Below are positions 10,600 through 21,054 of a stretch of 64,000 bases of DNA, in pieces. This DNA is from Pomphorhynchus laevis (Eukaryota > Acanthocephala > Palaeacanthocephala > Echinorhynchida > Pomphorhynchidae), in contig WNNJ02000225.1 in NCBI GenBank assembly GCA_012934845.2, forward strand, positions 369,867 to 433,866, read 5' to 3'. The stretch's first letter is position 1, and each line of letters starts with the position of its first letter. Position numbers and translations under genes: made by a program. The notes beneath the pieces are model-generated. The model was not told the origin of the DNA. It did not search any database and saw only the letters and a list, made by a program, of their open reading frames with translations.

Positions 10600-11800
10600 A
10601 GGTTTCTTATTTGTATATATTAAAGAAACAACTAAATCATATTGTTTTGTTTAAAGATTAGGCTTTAAGTTTATATTTTTAGGCTTGGATAACAGATTTT
10701 ATAAGTTAAAGCTTTATATAAATCATTGTATAGATGTAAATCCTTATATAGTCATTATATATCACATGTTGTTTTGTTTAAGTTTTGTATTTTGAGTTGT
10801 AACTTATTATGAAAAATTTATTACGAATTTAGAATTATATTTATTATATTTAAACGGTATTTAATCAGTAACTACTGAGATAGTTACTATTATCCTTTGT
10901 CTTTCCAGTGTACTAACATTTTTTGGAAGGTAGTTATTACTTTTATTGTTTTGCTATTTGGTATTCATATACATAATATACATACTCCTCGTAATAAAAT
11001 ATCATTGTCAGGTACTTATTGTGTAGATTTTAATGGCAAAATATGCACACGATTATTTAGGCGAAAATATCTAAAAATCAAGTTATTTGTTACGAAAATA
11101 TTAGACAATATTTTCATTGTGTTATTCGACAAATATTAAACGCCATACCATATAGTCAACTGTATATCGGGATAATTTTTTACATCGCAAGTACACGAAG
11201 GGAAGCAAAAAATACTTGGCAGGATGTCATCATTATTTAAGCTCGATTTAATGCAATCAGTCTAAAAAATAAATGTTACGTAATGGGTAGCTTTCTATAA
11301 TGTGCAACGCATGCTTATAATGTAAAAATGCGCTAGAAATTCGAATGAAACTATCAATTTTTCTATTGCCTCACGTTTTTTCTAAATAGACTACGCTTAT
11401 TTTCCAAAAGATTTCGCGTTCTCTACAAAAAATTTTATTCCTGAAGAAAGTTGGATGTTGTTTACCGTAAAATATTTATTAGTTAATGTCTATTAAATTT
11501 ATATTTTTATCATATTGAAATCTTGTCATAATAAAGCAGACTTTAAGGGATACATCAATCATGTCAAGTTGAATAATAAACATATAAAATGACAAAAGAA
11601 CGAAGCAATCATTTTGATATTTTATAATTTTTTATAAAATTAGCAAATTATTCTACTATATTTTAGTTTTTTCGCCATTCACGATCTAAATACTAGATTC
11701 ACATCATAAATCAAATTACGTCAGAAATGACTAATAGCTAATAAGTTACAAACAATTACTAGTGCCCCACTCATAAATATTAAAATATGTCCAGCAATAT
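10600..11800. other. AT-rich intergenic DNA, no gene seen
   Basis: Only short, compositionally biased ORFs. The one at 10897-11139 has no recognisable motif. Confidence 0.5.
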
Positions 11801-11839
11801 TTGACAAGCATTAAAATATTAGCTTCGTTATTTTATTAT

Positions 11840-12609
11840 GAATCAAACGGGCAATACAATTTTTATAATCCAAGAACAGAAACAAGAATAATAAAGGAGA
11901 ATATAATTCATATCACTAATAATTCTGGAACCTCGTTATGGCTCAGCACTTTTCCTGATACACAAACTGGACGATACTTATCGAAGCAACAATTTTAAGA
12001 CGCGATATCCTCAAGATATGGATGGGAACTGTATTTGTGGACAGAACTTCAGCATTGGACATGCGCTCTTATGTCAAGTTGGTGGAATACCTTTCATACA
12101 ACATAACACAATAAGAGACAAGATTGCGTTAGCACTTCGTGATATATGTGTCAATGTTGTTATTGAGCCGTCACTCTTACCAGTGCCAGATTTAATGCTA
12201 TTTGATAACATCAGTACAATCACAGAGAGGTCGGCTTGACTAGACATAGCATGCAATAATATATATTTGGAACGACGATGGAGCGGACCTTCATGGACGT
12301 TTGTGTTAATAACCCGCTTGCCTCATCGTATTCCCAACGGATGACCGATTCGCATAGTTATCATGAGAATATAAATCGAGCCAAATATGCTGAACGAGTA
12401 GCAAACATCGAGTGATCCGGATTTCACCCTCTCACGTTTCTGCGCTAGGAAACATGGGTCCTAATGCAGACAGAGTATTACGAAAGATCGCTCGTCAACT
12501 GGCGATTAAACACAATACACCATATAATGAATGCATCACAAACCTTAGAAGCAACATTTCATTTATCCTCGCAAAGTGTGTATCTATGGCGATTGACGAG
12601 CATCCATAA
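11840..12609 (+). pseudogene. Decayed retroelement C-terminal module, fuller copy
   Basis: Reading across three frames recovers the same module as at 8.3 kb, in order. SGTSLWLSTFPDTQTG is at about 11921. DAISSRYGW is at about 12000. CICGQNFSIGHALLCQVGG (zinc-knuckle-like C-x-C ... H ... C) is at about 12030. IRDKIALALRDICVNVVIEP follows. FMDVCVNNPLASSYS with RAKYAERVANIE is at about 12290-12410, and SFILAKCVSMAID ends it. Several frameshifts and stops separate these pieces, so it is dead. An acidic residue after the I-E-P block and the later D-V-x-V-x-N-P could suggest a nuclease fold, but that is speculation. No RT is attached. Confidence 0.65.
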
Positions 12610-13845
12610 TAAACCTCAACAGTCAAGCGAATATACTCAATGATTCACCAAATTAATAGAAATGTTATTAAACAACTCGGTTAAGGCCTATTTGAAGGAA
12701 CCTACATATTTGTAAAATTATTCTAATAAATATTGTTATGAAAAAATTAAAAAAAAATTATAATCCTCTTGATATATTTTACAATCAAGCTTTTACATGT
12801 AATATGGCAAAATAATGGTGCCGTTCATAATTATAAGAGCAGTTATTGTTCATGTCATGTTAAATTATGGTAATCAAATAGTGAAGTTTGTGAAATTAAT
12901 TTAATTGCTGAAGTTCAGATAAACATTTAATGGAATAAGTGAATATTGGCTCAGTTTACATAGCATCAATGATCGGAAATAAAATATTTATTAACAGAAT
13001 AATGGGTCAATAAATTGATTTTAATATTTATTAAGTTTTGAGATAGAAAAAATATATCTCTATTTGCTTATTTTCTTAAATATTGCGATAAAGTGTAAGG
13101 CAAGTCTAATATAACTAACAGACATGTGTTAGTTATATTTAACAATAAAAATAAATTATCTAGTTTATATATTTTCACTTTATTTGTTTACATTCCAATA
13201 TAAAGGATATTTTTAATTTGATCATCAGTAACAATATATTCGATGCATAAATATATATATATTCAAATTTAATGAATAAATTTGAATATATTTGGTAGAT
13301 ATAATAAATATAATAAATATAGTCAACCTATTGACTATATTTTACAAAATATAGTCAATAGGTTGTTTTATTAGAAAGGAAATAAGTAAAGTTTTCTTCT
13401 TTGTTCCAATAAAACTATCTAATCGAAAATGGAAGAAAGTTATGGGTTTAGTGTTAATTATAGCCATTAGGGTAAACTTTAGTAATATCATAAAAGGCAG
13501 AAACAGTTAATTGACGAACATGATCATTAATTGAACAGACTAGTTGTAACTTTTCTGCAGATGATAGCAGTAGCTTTTGAAATATTGAAATTTTTGGAAT
13601 AAATCTAATTTCCTCGTTCTCTTAAATTTATAAAACTATAAAGGATATTATGAAATAAAATTATATTTAAAATAAATTTTATTGTTTATCATTTTATTCA
13701 ATTTATCTAAGATGTTCAACAATCAATCTCAAACATTTATATTTTGTATAATCGTTAAAAAACGTTTGTTTTTATAAAGTTGAGAAATTAAATAAAAATT
13801 GAATTTTTGATTAAAATATTTGACAAATAAAGTAAATCGAACTGA
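12610..13845. other. AT-rich intergenic DNA with one strong hairpin
   Basis: No gene is seen. The notable structure is a hairpin at 13324-13365 with 20-bp perfect arms (CAACCTATTGACTATATTTT) and a 2-base spacer. Confidence 0.5.
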
Positions 13846-14000
13846 TATTTCACCGGTTAGAGCGCGGACAGCAAATCCATTCGAGGATAACTAGTTATTG
13901 ATCCGCTACGGATGGCTGAGGATTTTATGAATGGAGTTTTCAATTTAATATTTAATGATGATATTAGGGCCATTTGCGGGTAATCTTTTAATTTAAATTT
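13846..14000 (+). repeat. Dispersed repeat (second copy at 55.37 kb)
   Basis: Shares with 55368-55520 the strings CAGCAAATCCATTCG, GGATAAC and CTACGGATGGCT, then AATGATGATATTAGGGCC and GCGGGTAA. The end resembles GGGCCCATTTGCGGG at about 8591, so it may be another 3' end of the block B element family. Coding content is not evident. Confidence 0.7.
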
Positions 14001-14167
14001 TTAATTGTACTAAAAAATAAAAAAAAATAAATAATAAATAATAGTAATATACCATTATAATTATTTTATTATTTTAATTATTTAATAAAGTATTTTAAAT
14101 AAAAATTAATTTTGGCCAAATTAGGCTCCTTCTATCTGAAATTGTTAGCACAAATTATACGGCTCTA

Positions 14168-14325
14168 ATCTAGGTAGTATTCTACTACCTAGGTAGTATT
14201 CTACTACCTAGGTAGTATTCTACTACCTAGGTAGTAGAGTACTTTGCCTAGATAGTACTCTATTACCTAAGCAAAAGCTAGGTAGTACTCTATTACCTAA
14301 GCGAAAGCTAGATAGTACTCTATTG
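14168..14325. repeat. Tandem short palindromic repeat (CTACCTAGGTAG)
   Basis: The unit CTAGGTAGTATTCTACTAC (19 bp) is repeated perfectly about three times and is followed by diverged units with GATAGTACTCTATTACCTAAG. Each unit contains the 12-bp palindrome CTACCTAGGTAG and TAGTA/TACTA pairs, so single strands could fold in several registers. Confidence 0.9.
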
Positions 14326-14780
14326 CAGCGTATATTGATTAAAAATTAATCGTAGCCAATCTTTGCCTCTGGACCGCAGTTTAAAGCGATTTGTTCGCAC
14401 CAGCAACTTGTAAAATAACGCAATTTTTGGAATCCTGTAAGAAATTCAGTGCCCTTGTAATCAACGGATACGTTTAGAGAATAACTAGGAATCAAATCAG
14501 CAAACACACCCGATAAGCCGGTAAAAACTCTTATTGCACCTGAGTTTCTTTTTAGCATCGTGAGGAATGGTGTCTTTACAGTTATCACAAAAGCAGTCGA
14601 AACGCACCCTAACCACTTCATCCGACTGACGATGACTGCTGGGTGGTTAGGAACGTCTCAAAGTGATACATTAGACTGATAAAGCTGATGATCGAAGTCC
14701 AGTTATTTAGCAGCAAATATGGATTAAAAATCAATCGTAGTCAGCTCTTGCTCCTTGACTTTCAAACGATATTTCGCACT
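14326..14780 (-). other. Unrecognised ORF with a duplicated 3' end
   Basis: A 91-residue ORF (minus strand, 14346-14621) ends CEQIALNCGPEAKIGYD and a stop. The last 75 bp recur diverged at about 14701-14780, where the minus strand again reads toward a tail ending DYD and a stop. I do not recognise the protein. The duplicated tail suggests a repeat family rather than a host gene. Confidence 0.35.
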
Positions 14781-14888
14781 ATTAATTAAATATAATCGTA
14801 GTGTACGGATGTTCTGGGTAAACAACGGTCCACGATTTCTTACGAAATGCGGCATTTAGAAAATAATTTGATTGGTTGACTCTATTTT

Positions 14889-15107
14889 GATTCACGACTT
14901 TCAGGCTCCATATTACTTCTAGACGACCGCTTTAGCACCGAAATAATGGAGTACTTTGCAACACTCATCAGTAAAATGATGTACCCATCAATAGAATTAA
15001 ACGATCAGTAAGTACTTCATTTTACGGATGAGTGTTGCAGAGTACTTCATCATTTCAGTGCTAAAGTGGTCGTCTAGAAGTGACATGGTGTCTGAATGTC
15101 GTGAATC
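14889..15107. repeat. Inverted repeat, about 95-bp arms (foldback/MITE-like)
   Basis: The left arm begins GATTCACGAC and contains CTTCTAGACGACC and GCAACACTCATC. The right arm is its reverse complement with about 10% differences, ending GTCGTGAATC. The spacer is about 30 bp. No ORF. It could be a miniature inverted-repeat element. Target-site duplications were not evident. Confidence 0.75.
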
Positions 15108-15109
15108 GA

Positions 15110-16300
15110 ATTCTAGTCTCCAAAATCACATCATTGTATATAATGAAATAATGTAATATTATATAAATAATATGATAATATCATTTTTGATGATAACAGA
15201 GTTTTTCAAGAGCCTTAAAATTTTAATATAATTTTAAAATATTCAATTTTTATTATTCAAGTTTATAATTAATGTGGTTTTGTGGTTTGGTTTCTTCGTA
15301 TATAAAATCGCCATATCTTTGAAGCTCATTGTCGATGATATCTTTGCACTCACGCCTTAAAATAGAATTTTCAACAGAAAAAATATATATTTTTACTTTA
15401 TGGCAGTCTGAAAGACGAATAATTTAGGAGCGCACATTTAATTTTAATTTGACAAATTTGTATTTAGCGAATTTGAAGAGATATACTGTGAAAAGAAATG
15501 TAATTTCAAAGATAGCTTTTGAATAAAAAAGTAATTTACCAAAAATGTTGACATTAGAACATATTAGAGCATAATTAGAACATAGCCTAACAATATTTAA
15601 AATAGACAGTATTAATAACTTCTATGTTTAAACAGAATAAAAATTTATCTTAGAAGTCTGAAATTTAATCTGCTAACACAATAAAAATTCTTAAAAATTA
15701 TCTGCTTTAAAAATTATCTGTTGATAGATTAGTATTATTTAATATTATAATAAATTGCATTTTGAATCATAGAAACAATAGATGTATCAGAAACAATATT
15801 ATATCATATCAATATTATAATATTAAAATTTTATAAAAATATTAAATTATTTATATTTGAAAAATATTCAATTTTGGCGCATTTTTTAATTTTTTAATTT
15901 TTAGATTTGGATTAGTTAAGGAAATAACAACTGAAAAGTTAAAATTATTTTTTTATATAGTTAGTTTCTACACCCAGTACCATCTAAATAAAATTACAAT
16001 ATAAAAATTTAAAGAATCCATTTTAAGATGCATGTTTAGCATTGCATTATTTCCTCAGAACACGATTTATAAGTAAATATATACAAATATCATGTTGTAT
16101 TGTATTATACATGCAATTATACAGTAGTAACAACTATCCTCATGTTGCAAGAATTATTTCTATTTGTTATTTATTTAATAATTTATTAGCATATCCGAAA
16201 TTAAGATTTGAAGAATACATCAGTGTAAAGATCTTAAAATTGTATTTTATCATGAATTCTGATATGTTGTTGATTTATAATATTTTGTTGAATAATCAAA
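15110..16300. other. AT-rich intergenic DNA, no gene seen
   Basis: Only AT-rich ORFs without motifs. The 91-codon one at 16042-16317 looks like chance. Confidence 0.5.
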
Positions 16301-16306
16301 TCAAAT

Positions 16307-16668
16307 CAGCTAACTGAGTCTACGTATTTAATATAATTATAAAATGAACAAAACATAATAATGCTAAATCAAAATTTTATAATTAAATAATAAAATAAAT
16401 AATTGTTTTTAGATTTTTTATAATTTAAATCAAGTTAAAATAAAAAATTGAAATTAAAAATAAAAATCTATTTTTATGAATTGACTAATAAATAACAGAC
16501 GTTGTATCAGAATAAGAATTAGAGGTCATCAGGAGGAACTGCTATGCTATCAGGTTTCGGACCCTAACTCCTCTACCCAACATAGCAGCGGGGCCAAATA
16601 CATGCTAATGATGTATTTCCTCTGATTGAACTATCTAGTATCTTATTCTAATACAAAGTATATTATTT
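16307..16668 (-). repeat. 3' terminal region of Naiad-like PLE 2
   Basis: Lies directly downstream of the PLE 2 stop codon on the minus strand. Its pieces recur at 37.2-38.3, 38.5-38.9 and 42.8-43.0 kb: CAGCTAACTGAGTCTAC, GACTAATAAATAACAGACG, and AGGTCATCAGGAGGAACTGC. It is best read as the element's 3' untranslated or terminal sequence. Confidence 0.65.
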
Positions 16669-16669
16669 A

Positions 16670-18720
16670 TTATCCATCCATAAATATTTGCCACTTAAAG
16701 AGTTTAAATTTATTCTTTATATTATTGTGTTGATTTATATATTTTACCATTTTCTGTTTGATTTTATTTTTATAGTAACCTAGTTTAAAATATGTATCAA
16801 TTAAATTATTTTTATGATTTTGAAGAAAGCCAATATCATTACATGTTGTTGCAGTTCTTAAAATTTCATTATTTAATGTATTATATTTTATATTATATGG
16901 TATGCATGAATGCTCATGCAAAAATATGTTTCTTGTAAATTTAAATATGTCATCTTTACGATATAAATTAATAGTAGTTTTAGTTAATGTTAATTTAATG
17001 TTCATATCTATATATACACCTTCTTTATCATTAATATTGGTTTTGTTAAGAATAAAGCTTTCTGGATAAATTTTCTCACTAATTGAATAAAAATTATTGG
17101 AATTAAAACACATATTATCATCAATGTATCGAAACACATATTTCATATATTTATATAGTTTAGACTTAGTTTTTACACAGTTATAAACAAATTCATGTTC
17201 TATAAAGTTTAAAAACAAGTCAGCTATAATTGGGCTACTATTACCAACCCATTGGAACACCTTTTACTTGTCTAAATATAGATGTCCCTACTTTTAAATA
17301 ATTTTGATTTATCAAAATATTTAAGGATTCTATTAATTCAATTTTATCCATATATTTATATTTACTTGATGGTTTAATTTTTGTTAGATAGGCGTTATAG
17401 TTATTATAACATATATATGTATATCTTTTTCCGAATATAAGATTGGTTAATTTTACTAACGCTTCTTTAATATCTACTAAATCTAGATTTGTATAAAGCG
17501 TACTAAAATCGTTTGTATTTATATTTTGAAAATTTATTCCTTTTGTCTGTTCTAAAAATTCTTTTGTAGAATTAATACTGAAATAGTGTTTTATAGCAGT
17601 ATTAATTTCCATTACTTTACAATATTTTTTGAAGAGTGCTTAAATTACTTTAAATATTTTATTCATATAGACAGAAAGTGGTTTTAATGTACATTTAAAC
17701 GCACTACATATGAACCTAGGTTTTATTGGATTTTTATGTAATTTTGGATTCCAATATAATATAGGTATAGTTTTATTATCTGATTCAATTTTTATACCCT
17801 TTTTATCCATTATAGAACAGTGACTTGTAATAATTGTTTCTAAACTCAACTCACTACGTTCATATGTTGGATTTACATTTAAATCATTAGAATTAACCTC
17901 TTTCATTAGTATATCATAATAAAGCTTTTTGCATATGAAGACAAAGTTATTACTAGCTTTATCAATAGTTGTTATTATATAGTTATCCTTTAATTTAGTA
18001 AGTTCTTTATACATATCTTTATTAATTTTATCTTTTCATTCATAATTGTTTATTATTTTCATTTTATTTTTAAGTTTATCAAATATATAATCTTTCCAAA
18101 TGTTTATCTTAGATATATTCAAGCTTTCACTATTAATCAGCTTACCAAAGTAAGCATTTAAGTTATTATATAACGAATTGTAAATTTTATTTTTGTCGTT
18201 GTTATTATTTAATCTATATTTATACCCTTTTGATAGCAGCTTTCTTAATTCACAATTTTCAATTAATTCTAGATTATGGGTACATATATGTTCATTTATT
18301 TTATCAAAACTAAGACTTTTACAATTGCATTCTGTTTCCATTATGTTTCTAATATTATCGTTACATATTGATTTTAATTCTTTATTATAATTACAAATTT
18401 TTCGTCCTAATGGTGGTAGGAGTTTATACCTTATTTTAGGAATATATTTACTTAAATCTGACCCTATTATTTCTTTACTTCTAGAATTATTTAAAAGTTC
18501 GGCTATATTTAAATTATCTATACATTTATTAATGAAGTTTATGGTTAATGTATATTTTCTATTGTTATTTTTAACATTTATTGTACGAGTATAGTATTTT
18601 GTATTACAATAACTGTCTATTACATAATTCAACTTATCATATTCGTTAATTAATCTTTGATTTATTGAACAAATGATATCTTTAGAAAAACTTCTTATAT
18701 TTACAAAGATCTTTTAGCCT
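16670..18720 (-). pseudogene. PLE 2 reverse transcriptase, broken by frameshifts
   Basis: Four overlapping or adjacent minus-strand ORFs (18632-18036, 18014-17640, 17612-17241, 17260-16670) form one protein interrupted by frameshifts and stops. Landmarks: ECNCKSLSFDKINEHICTHN and ELRKLLSKGYKYR (PLE N-terminal region of Naiad type), ITTIDKASNNFVFICKKLYY, LYWNPKLHKNP, DFSTLYTNLD (motif A region), VKGVPMGW continuing as NSSPIIADLF (motif B), and FRYIDDN (catalytic YIDD). The end is KNKFKLFKWQIFMDG and a stop. Codons are extremely AT-rich, unlike PLE 1 or the LINE at 58-64 kb. This fits long residence or an AT-adapted lineage. Confidence 0.8.
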
Positions 18721-18814
18721 ATTATCTCTTAATAGTTGTTTTAATATTTCTAATTGTTCATTTATATACATATCCTTTTCAATATTTTTAACTCTATGTG
18801 TCTTATTCCTTTTA

Positions 18815-19117
18815 TCACCCACCATGACTTCTTAGTTTGCGTTTAACCGGATTATTATAATATAATTGTTTATTATGTATTATACTACTTCTGCCAATTC
18901 CTTGTACCACGTCATTCAATCCTAATGGGTACATGGAATTAAGCGTTTTAATCCAAAAATCTTTTCTAATAGTTTTTGATTTAATATTGATATGTTTTCT
19001 TCAATAATATGTTCTAAAATAAATAATTTACAGTTTTTAATATCATGTCCTATTAATCTCATATGTTTATGAAATATAGTTTGACTATTATGCTGTATAT
19101 TATATATGTGTTGCCTA
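18815..19117 (-). pseudogene. PLE 2 N-terminal GIY-YIG endonuclease, partial
   Basis: The minus strand reads NRQHIYNIQHNSQTIFHKHM, then RLIGHDIKNCKLFILEHIIE. After a one-base shift comes RKDFWIKTLNSMYPLGLND. This is the second half of a GIY-YIG nuclease of PLE type: H-x-x-x-x-G-H-D, I-L-E, then the conserved R/E-x-x-W-I-x-x-L-N-x-x-x-P-x-G-L-N. The GIY and YIG strands would lie further upstream. They are cut off by the duplication junction at about 19117. Downstream it runs through a frameshift into the RT N-terminal region, so the nuclease precedes the RT. Confidence 0.65.
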
Positions 19118-19510
19118 TTATGTTTCTAATATTATCGTTACATATTGATTTTAATTCTTTATTATAATTACAAATTTTTCGTCCTAATAGTGGTAGGAGT
19201 TTATACCATATTTTAGGAATATATTTACTTAAATCTGATTCTATTATTTATTTACGTCTAGAATTATTTAAAAGTCCGGCTATATTTATGTTATCTATAC
19301 ATTTATTAATGAAGTTTATGGTTAATGTATATTTTCTATTGTTATTATTAACATTTATTGTACGATTATAGTATTTTGTATTACAATAACCATCTATTAT
19401 ACAACTTAACCAATCATAGTCGTTAATTAATCTTTAATTTATTGAATAAAAGATATCTTTAGAAAAACTTCTTATATTTACATAAAGATCTTTCAGCTTA
19501 TTATCTCTTA
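19117..19510 (-). repeat. Partial direct duplication of the PLE 2 RT N-terminal region
   Basis: Matches 18340-18735, offset by about 777 bp, with scattered differences (for example CCTAATAGTGGTAGGAG against CCTAATGGTGGTAGGAG). It truncates the GIY-YIG region at its start. Either two PLE copies are joined head to tail, or a local duplication occurred. Confidence 0.8.
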
Positions 19511-20050
19511 AAAGTTATTATTTTACTTTGTTATTTATACTTCTCCATCATAAAAGATAAAGACTTGCTTAAAAATAAGCGGAAAAATAATGTTGTATCA
19601 ATAATCCATAGTTTCAGTATTTCTAACAAAGGTGATGTTTGCATTTTTATTTTCAATACCTTAAAACGATTGACTTGTAAAAAATTAGTAAAGTTGATGT
19701 AAGGATGTACTAAAAAATAAAAAAACAATTTCGAAATTATTGTGAAATGTCATTGATGCTAATACTTGAAGCTAATACTTAAAATAAGTATTTTCAGTTT
19801 AATATTTGAAATAATTTAAAACTTTGGTTTTAGATTTTGCAAGGCACGATACTCATTATCAGTAAATTTTTTAAAATTTTTAGTATTTTATTGATTCTGC
19901 TTTAGTTAATGAAAATAAATCAAAATCAAATATTTCTAATTTTAATCAAGTCAAAGTAAGTAACTTACTTTAGCAATGGTGATATTACTGATCCACTAGT
20001 AAATTCAATTTCAAATATTTCTAAATGATCGATGATTGTTATATATTTGC
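19511..20050. other. AT-rich DNA with a remnant of the PLE 2 repeat family
   Basis: About 19570-19640 shares CATAGTTTCAGTATTTCT and flanking bases with 38413-38505, so it belongs to the dispersed family at 37-38.5 kb. No gene is seen. Confidence 0.5.
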
Positions 20051-20407
20051 TTATCTAAAATATAGAGATCGATTATTAACAAACTGCAAGCATTGCCTTC
20101 TTACATTTGTGCATACATAGCCGGCATTTTCTATTATTGCTAATGCCGCTTTGAAATTGTCAAGACCTATGACTTTTATTCGCTTTATGGAAGTCTCTAT
20201 AGACGTGATATTACACTGTTCAGTGTGAAAAATTTCTTTGCTGTCTTTACTCTCCTCACTGCACTTTACTCTCACAACTGAACGACGATTTCCGATAAAA
20301 TCTACAACTATATGGCATGTTTGAAATATAGATCTGGTCAAGCTGGCTGCAAGTTTTTTTAAATCATTTATGTTTCGATCCTCCTGATTACAGCGCACAG
20401 TGTTCAC
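20051..20407 (-). CDS. Hypothetical protein exon, unrecognised
   Basis: This 118-codon open stretch has balanced amino-acid composition, unlike the AT-driven ORFs around it. It includes LAASLTRSIFQTCHIVVDFI, GNRRSVVRVKC and IKVIGLDNFKAALAIIENAG, and ends SLYFR and a stop. The first in-frame codon listed is GTG, not ATG, and CCTAG lies just before it, so it may be a terminal exon preceded by a 3' splice site. I do not recognise the family. No repeat copy of it appears elsewhere in the window, which favours a host gene over a transposon. Confidence 0.4.
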   Translation of the reverse strand: MNTVRCNQEDRNINDLKKLAASLTRSIFQTCHIVVDFIGNRRSVVRVKCSEESKDSKEIFHTEQCNITSIETSIKRIKVIGLDNFKAALAIIENAGYVCTNVRRQCLQFVNNRSLYFR

Positions 20408-20409
20408 TA

Positions 20410-21054
20410 GGCTTAGAATTAGATTTTAAATTAAAAACTTCAGAATTTTTTCAAATTCTGAATATTTATAATAAACAATATTATACACTGAATTAAAAAT
20501 AGCCCATCAGGACAAACGATTATTTATAATAGATATCTTATATACTATAATTGTATAGCATATAATTATAGCATTATTAAATAATTAATTATAAATCCCA
20601 AATAATTAATTAACTATACTTTTTAGTATTACACACGCACAGGAAAGTTAAAACCTACACGCTTTTTTACTACATTCGAAGGGAAGCTTAACCCGGAATG
20701 CGCCAACCACAGATGCCTAGCCCTAGTGGTGCGTTTTTACCTTAATCTACTCATAGCTACATGGCGGTATCATCACTGTGACCCTATAGCTACACAAATT
20801 CGACGGTTCTTGATAATTATATAGTTAATTATGATTATAAAATAATCATGTTATAACAAAATAAATCATATCATACTATTAAATATAAGTCTCACTGTAT
20901 CATAATCATACTTTATAATAGATGTATTAAATATTATTTCTTTATATTTTATGATAATAAAATAGTTATACTTATTTAATATTAATATTTCTAAATAACT
21001 ATAAATATTTCTAAAGAACTAAGTTTATCTACAGAGCTGTGTAATATTATGAAC
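20410..21054. other. Intergenic DNA with a GC-richer island
   Basis: About 20635-20815 is noticeably richer in G and C than its surroundings (AACCCGGAATGCGCCAACC, GCCTAGCCCTAGTGGTGCG). I find no ORF, tRNA fold or repeat partner for it in the window. Confidence 0.4.

Larger units (their letters stand above)
16670..19117 (-). mobile_element. Penelope-like element 2, Naiad-like (GIY-YIG domain first), decayed
   Basis: Read on the minus strand, the element begins with a partial GIY-YIG-type nuclease region at about 19117-18815, then a linker, the RT N-terminal region, the RT, and a stop at 16670. In canonical Penelope/Poseidon PLEs the nuclease follows the RT. The order seen here is the permuted one reported for Naiad/Chlamys-type PLEs. 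Fragments of the same family lie at 47.1-48.05 kb (+) and 54.14-54.26 kb (-), and its 3' end gave rise to the 203-bp satellite. Confidence 0.75.

Noticed and set aside
14346-14621. Host gene on the minus strand
   Set aside because: Not firmly rejected, but its 3' end is duplicated next to it among palindromic repeats, so it is listed only as an unrecognised ORF.
16520-16650. Hammerhead in the PLE 2 3' region (CCGAAACC ... CCTGATGACC on the minus strand)
   Set aside because: Stem II would leave the base next to GAAA unpaired, no stem III or cleavage triplet is evident, and the other copies (38.1, 38.7, 42.8 kb) do not keep the pairing.
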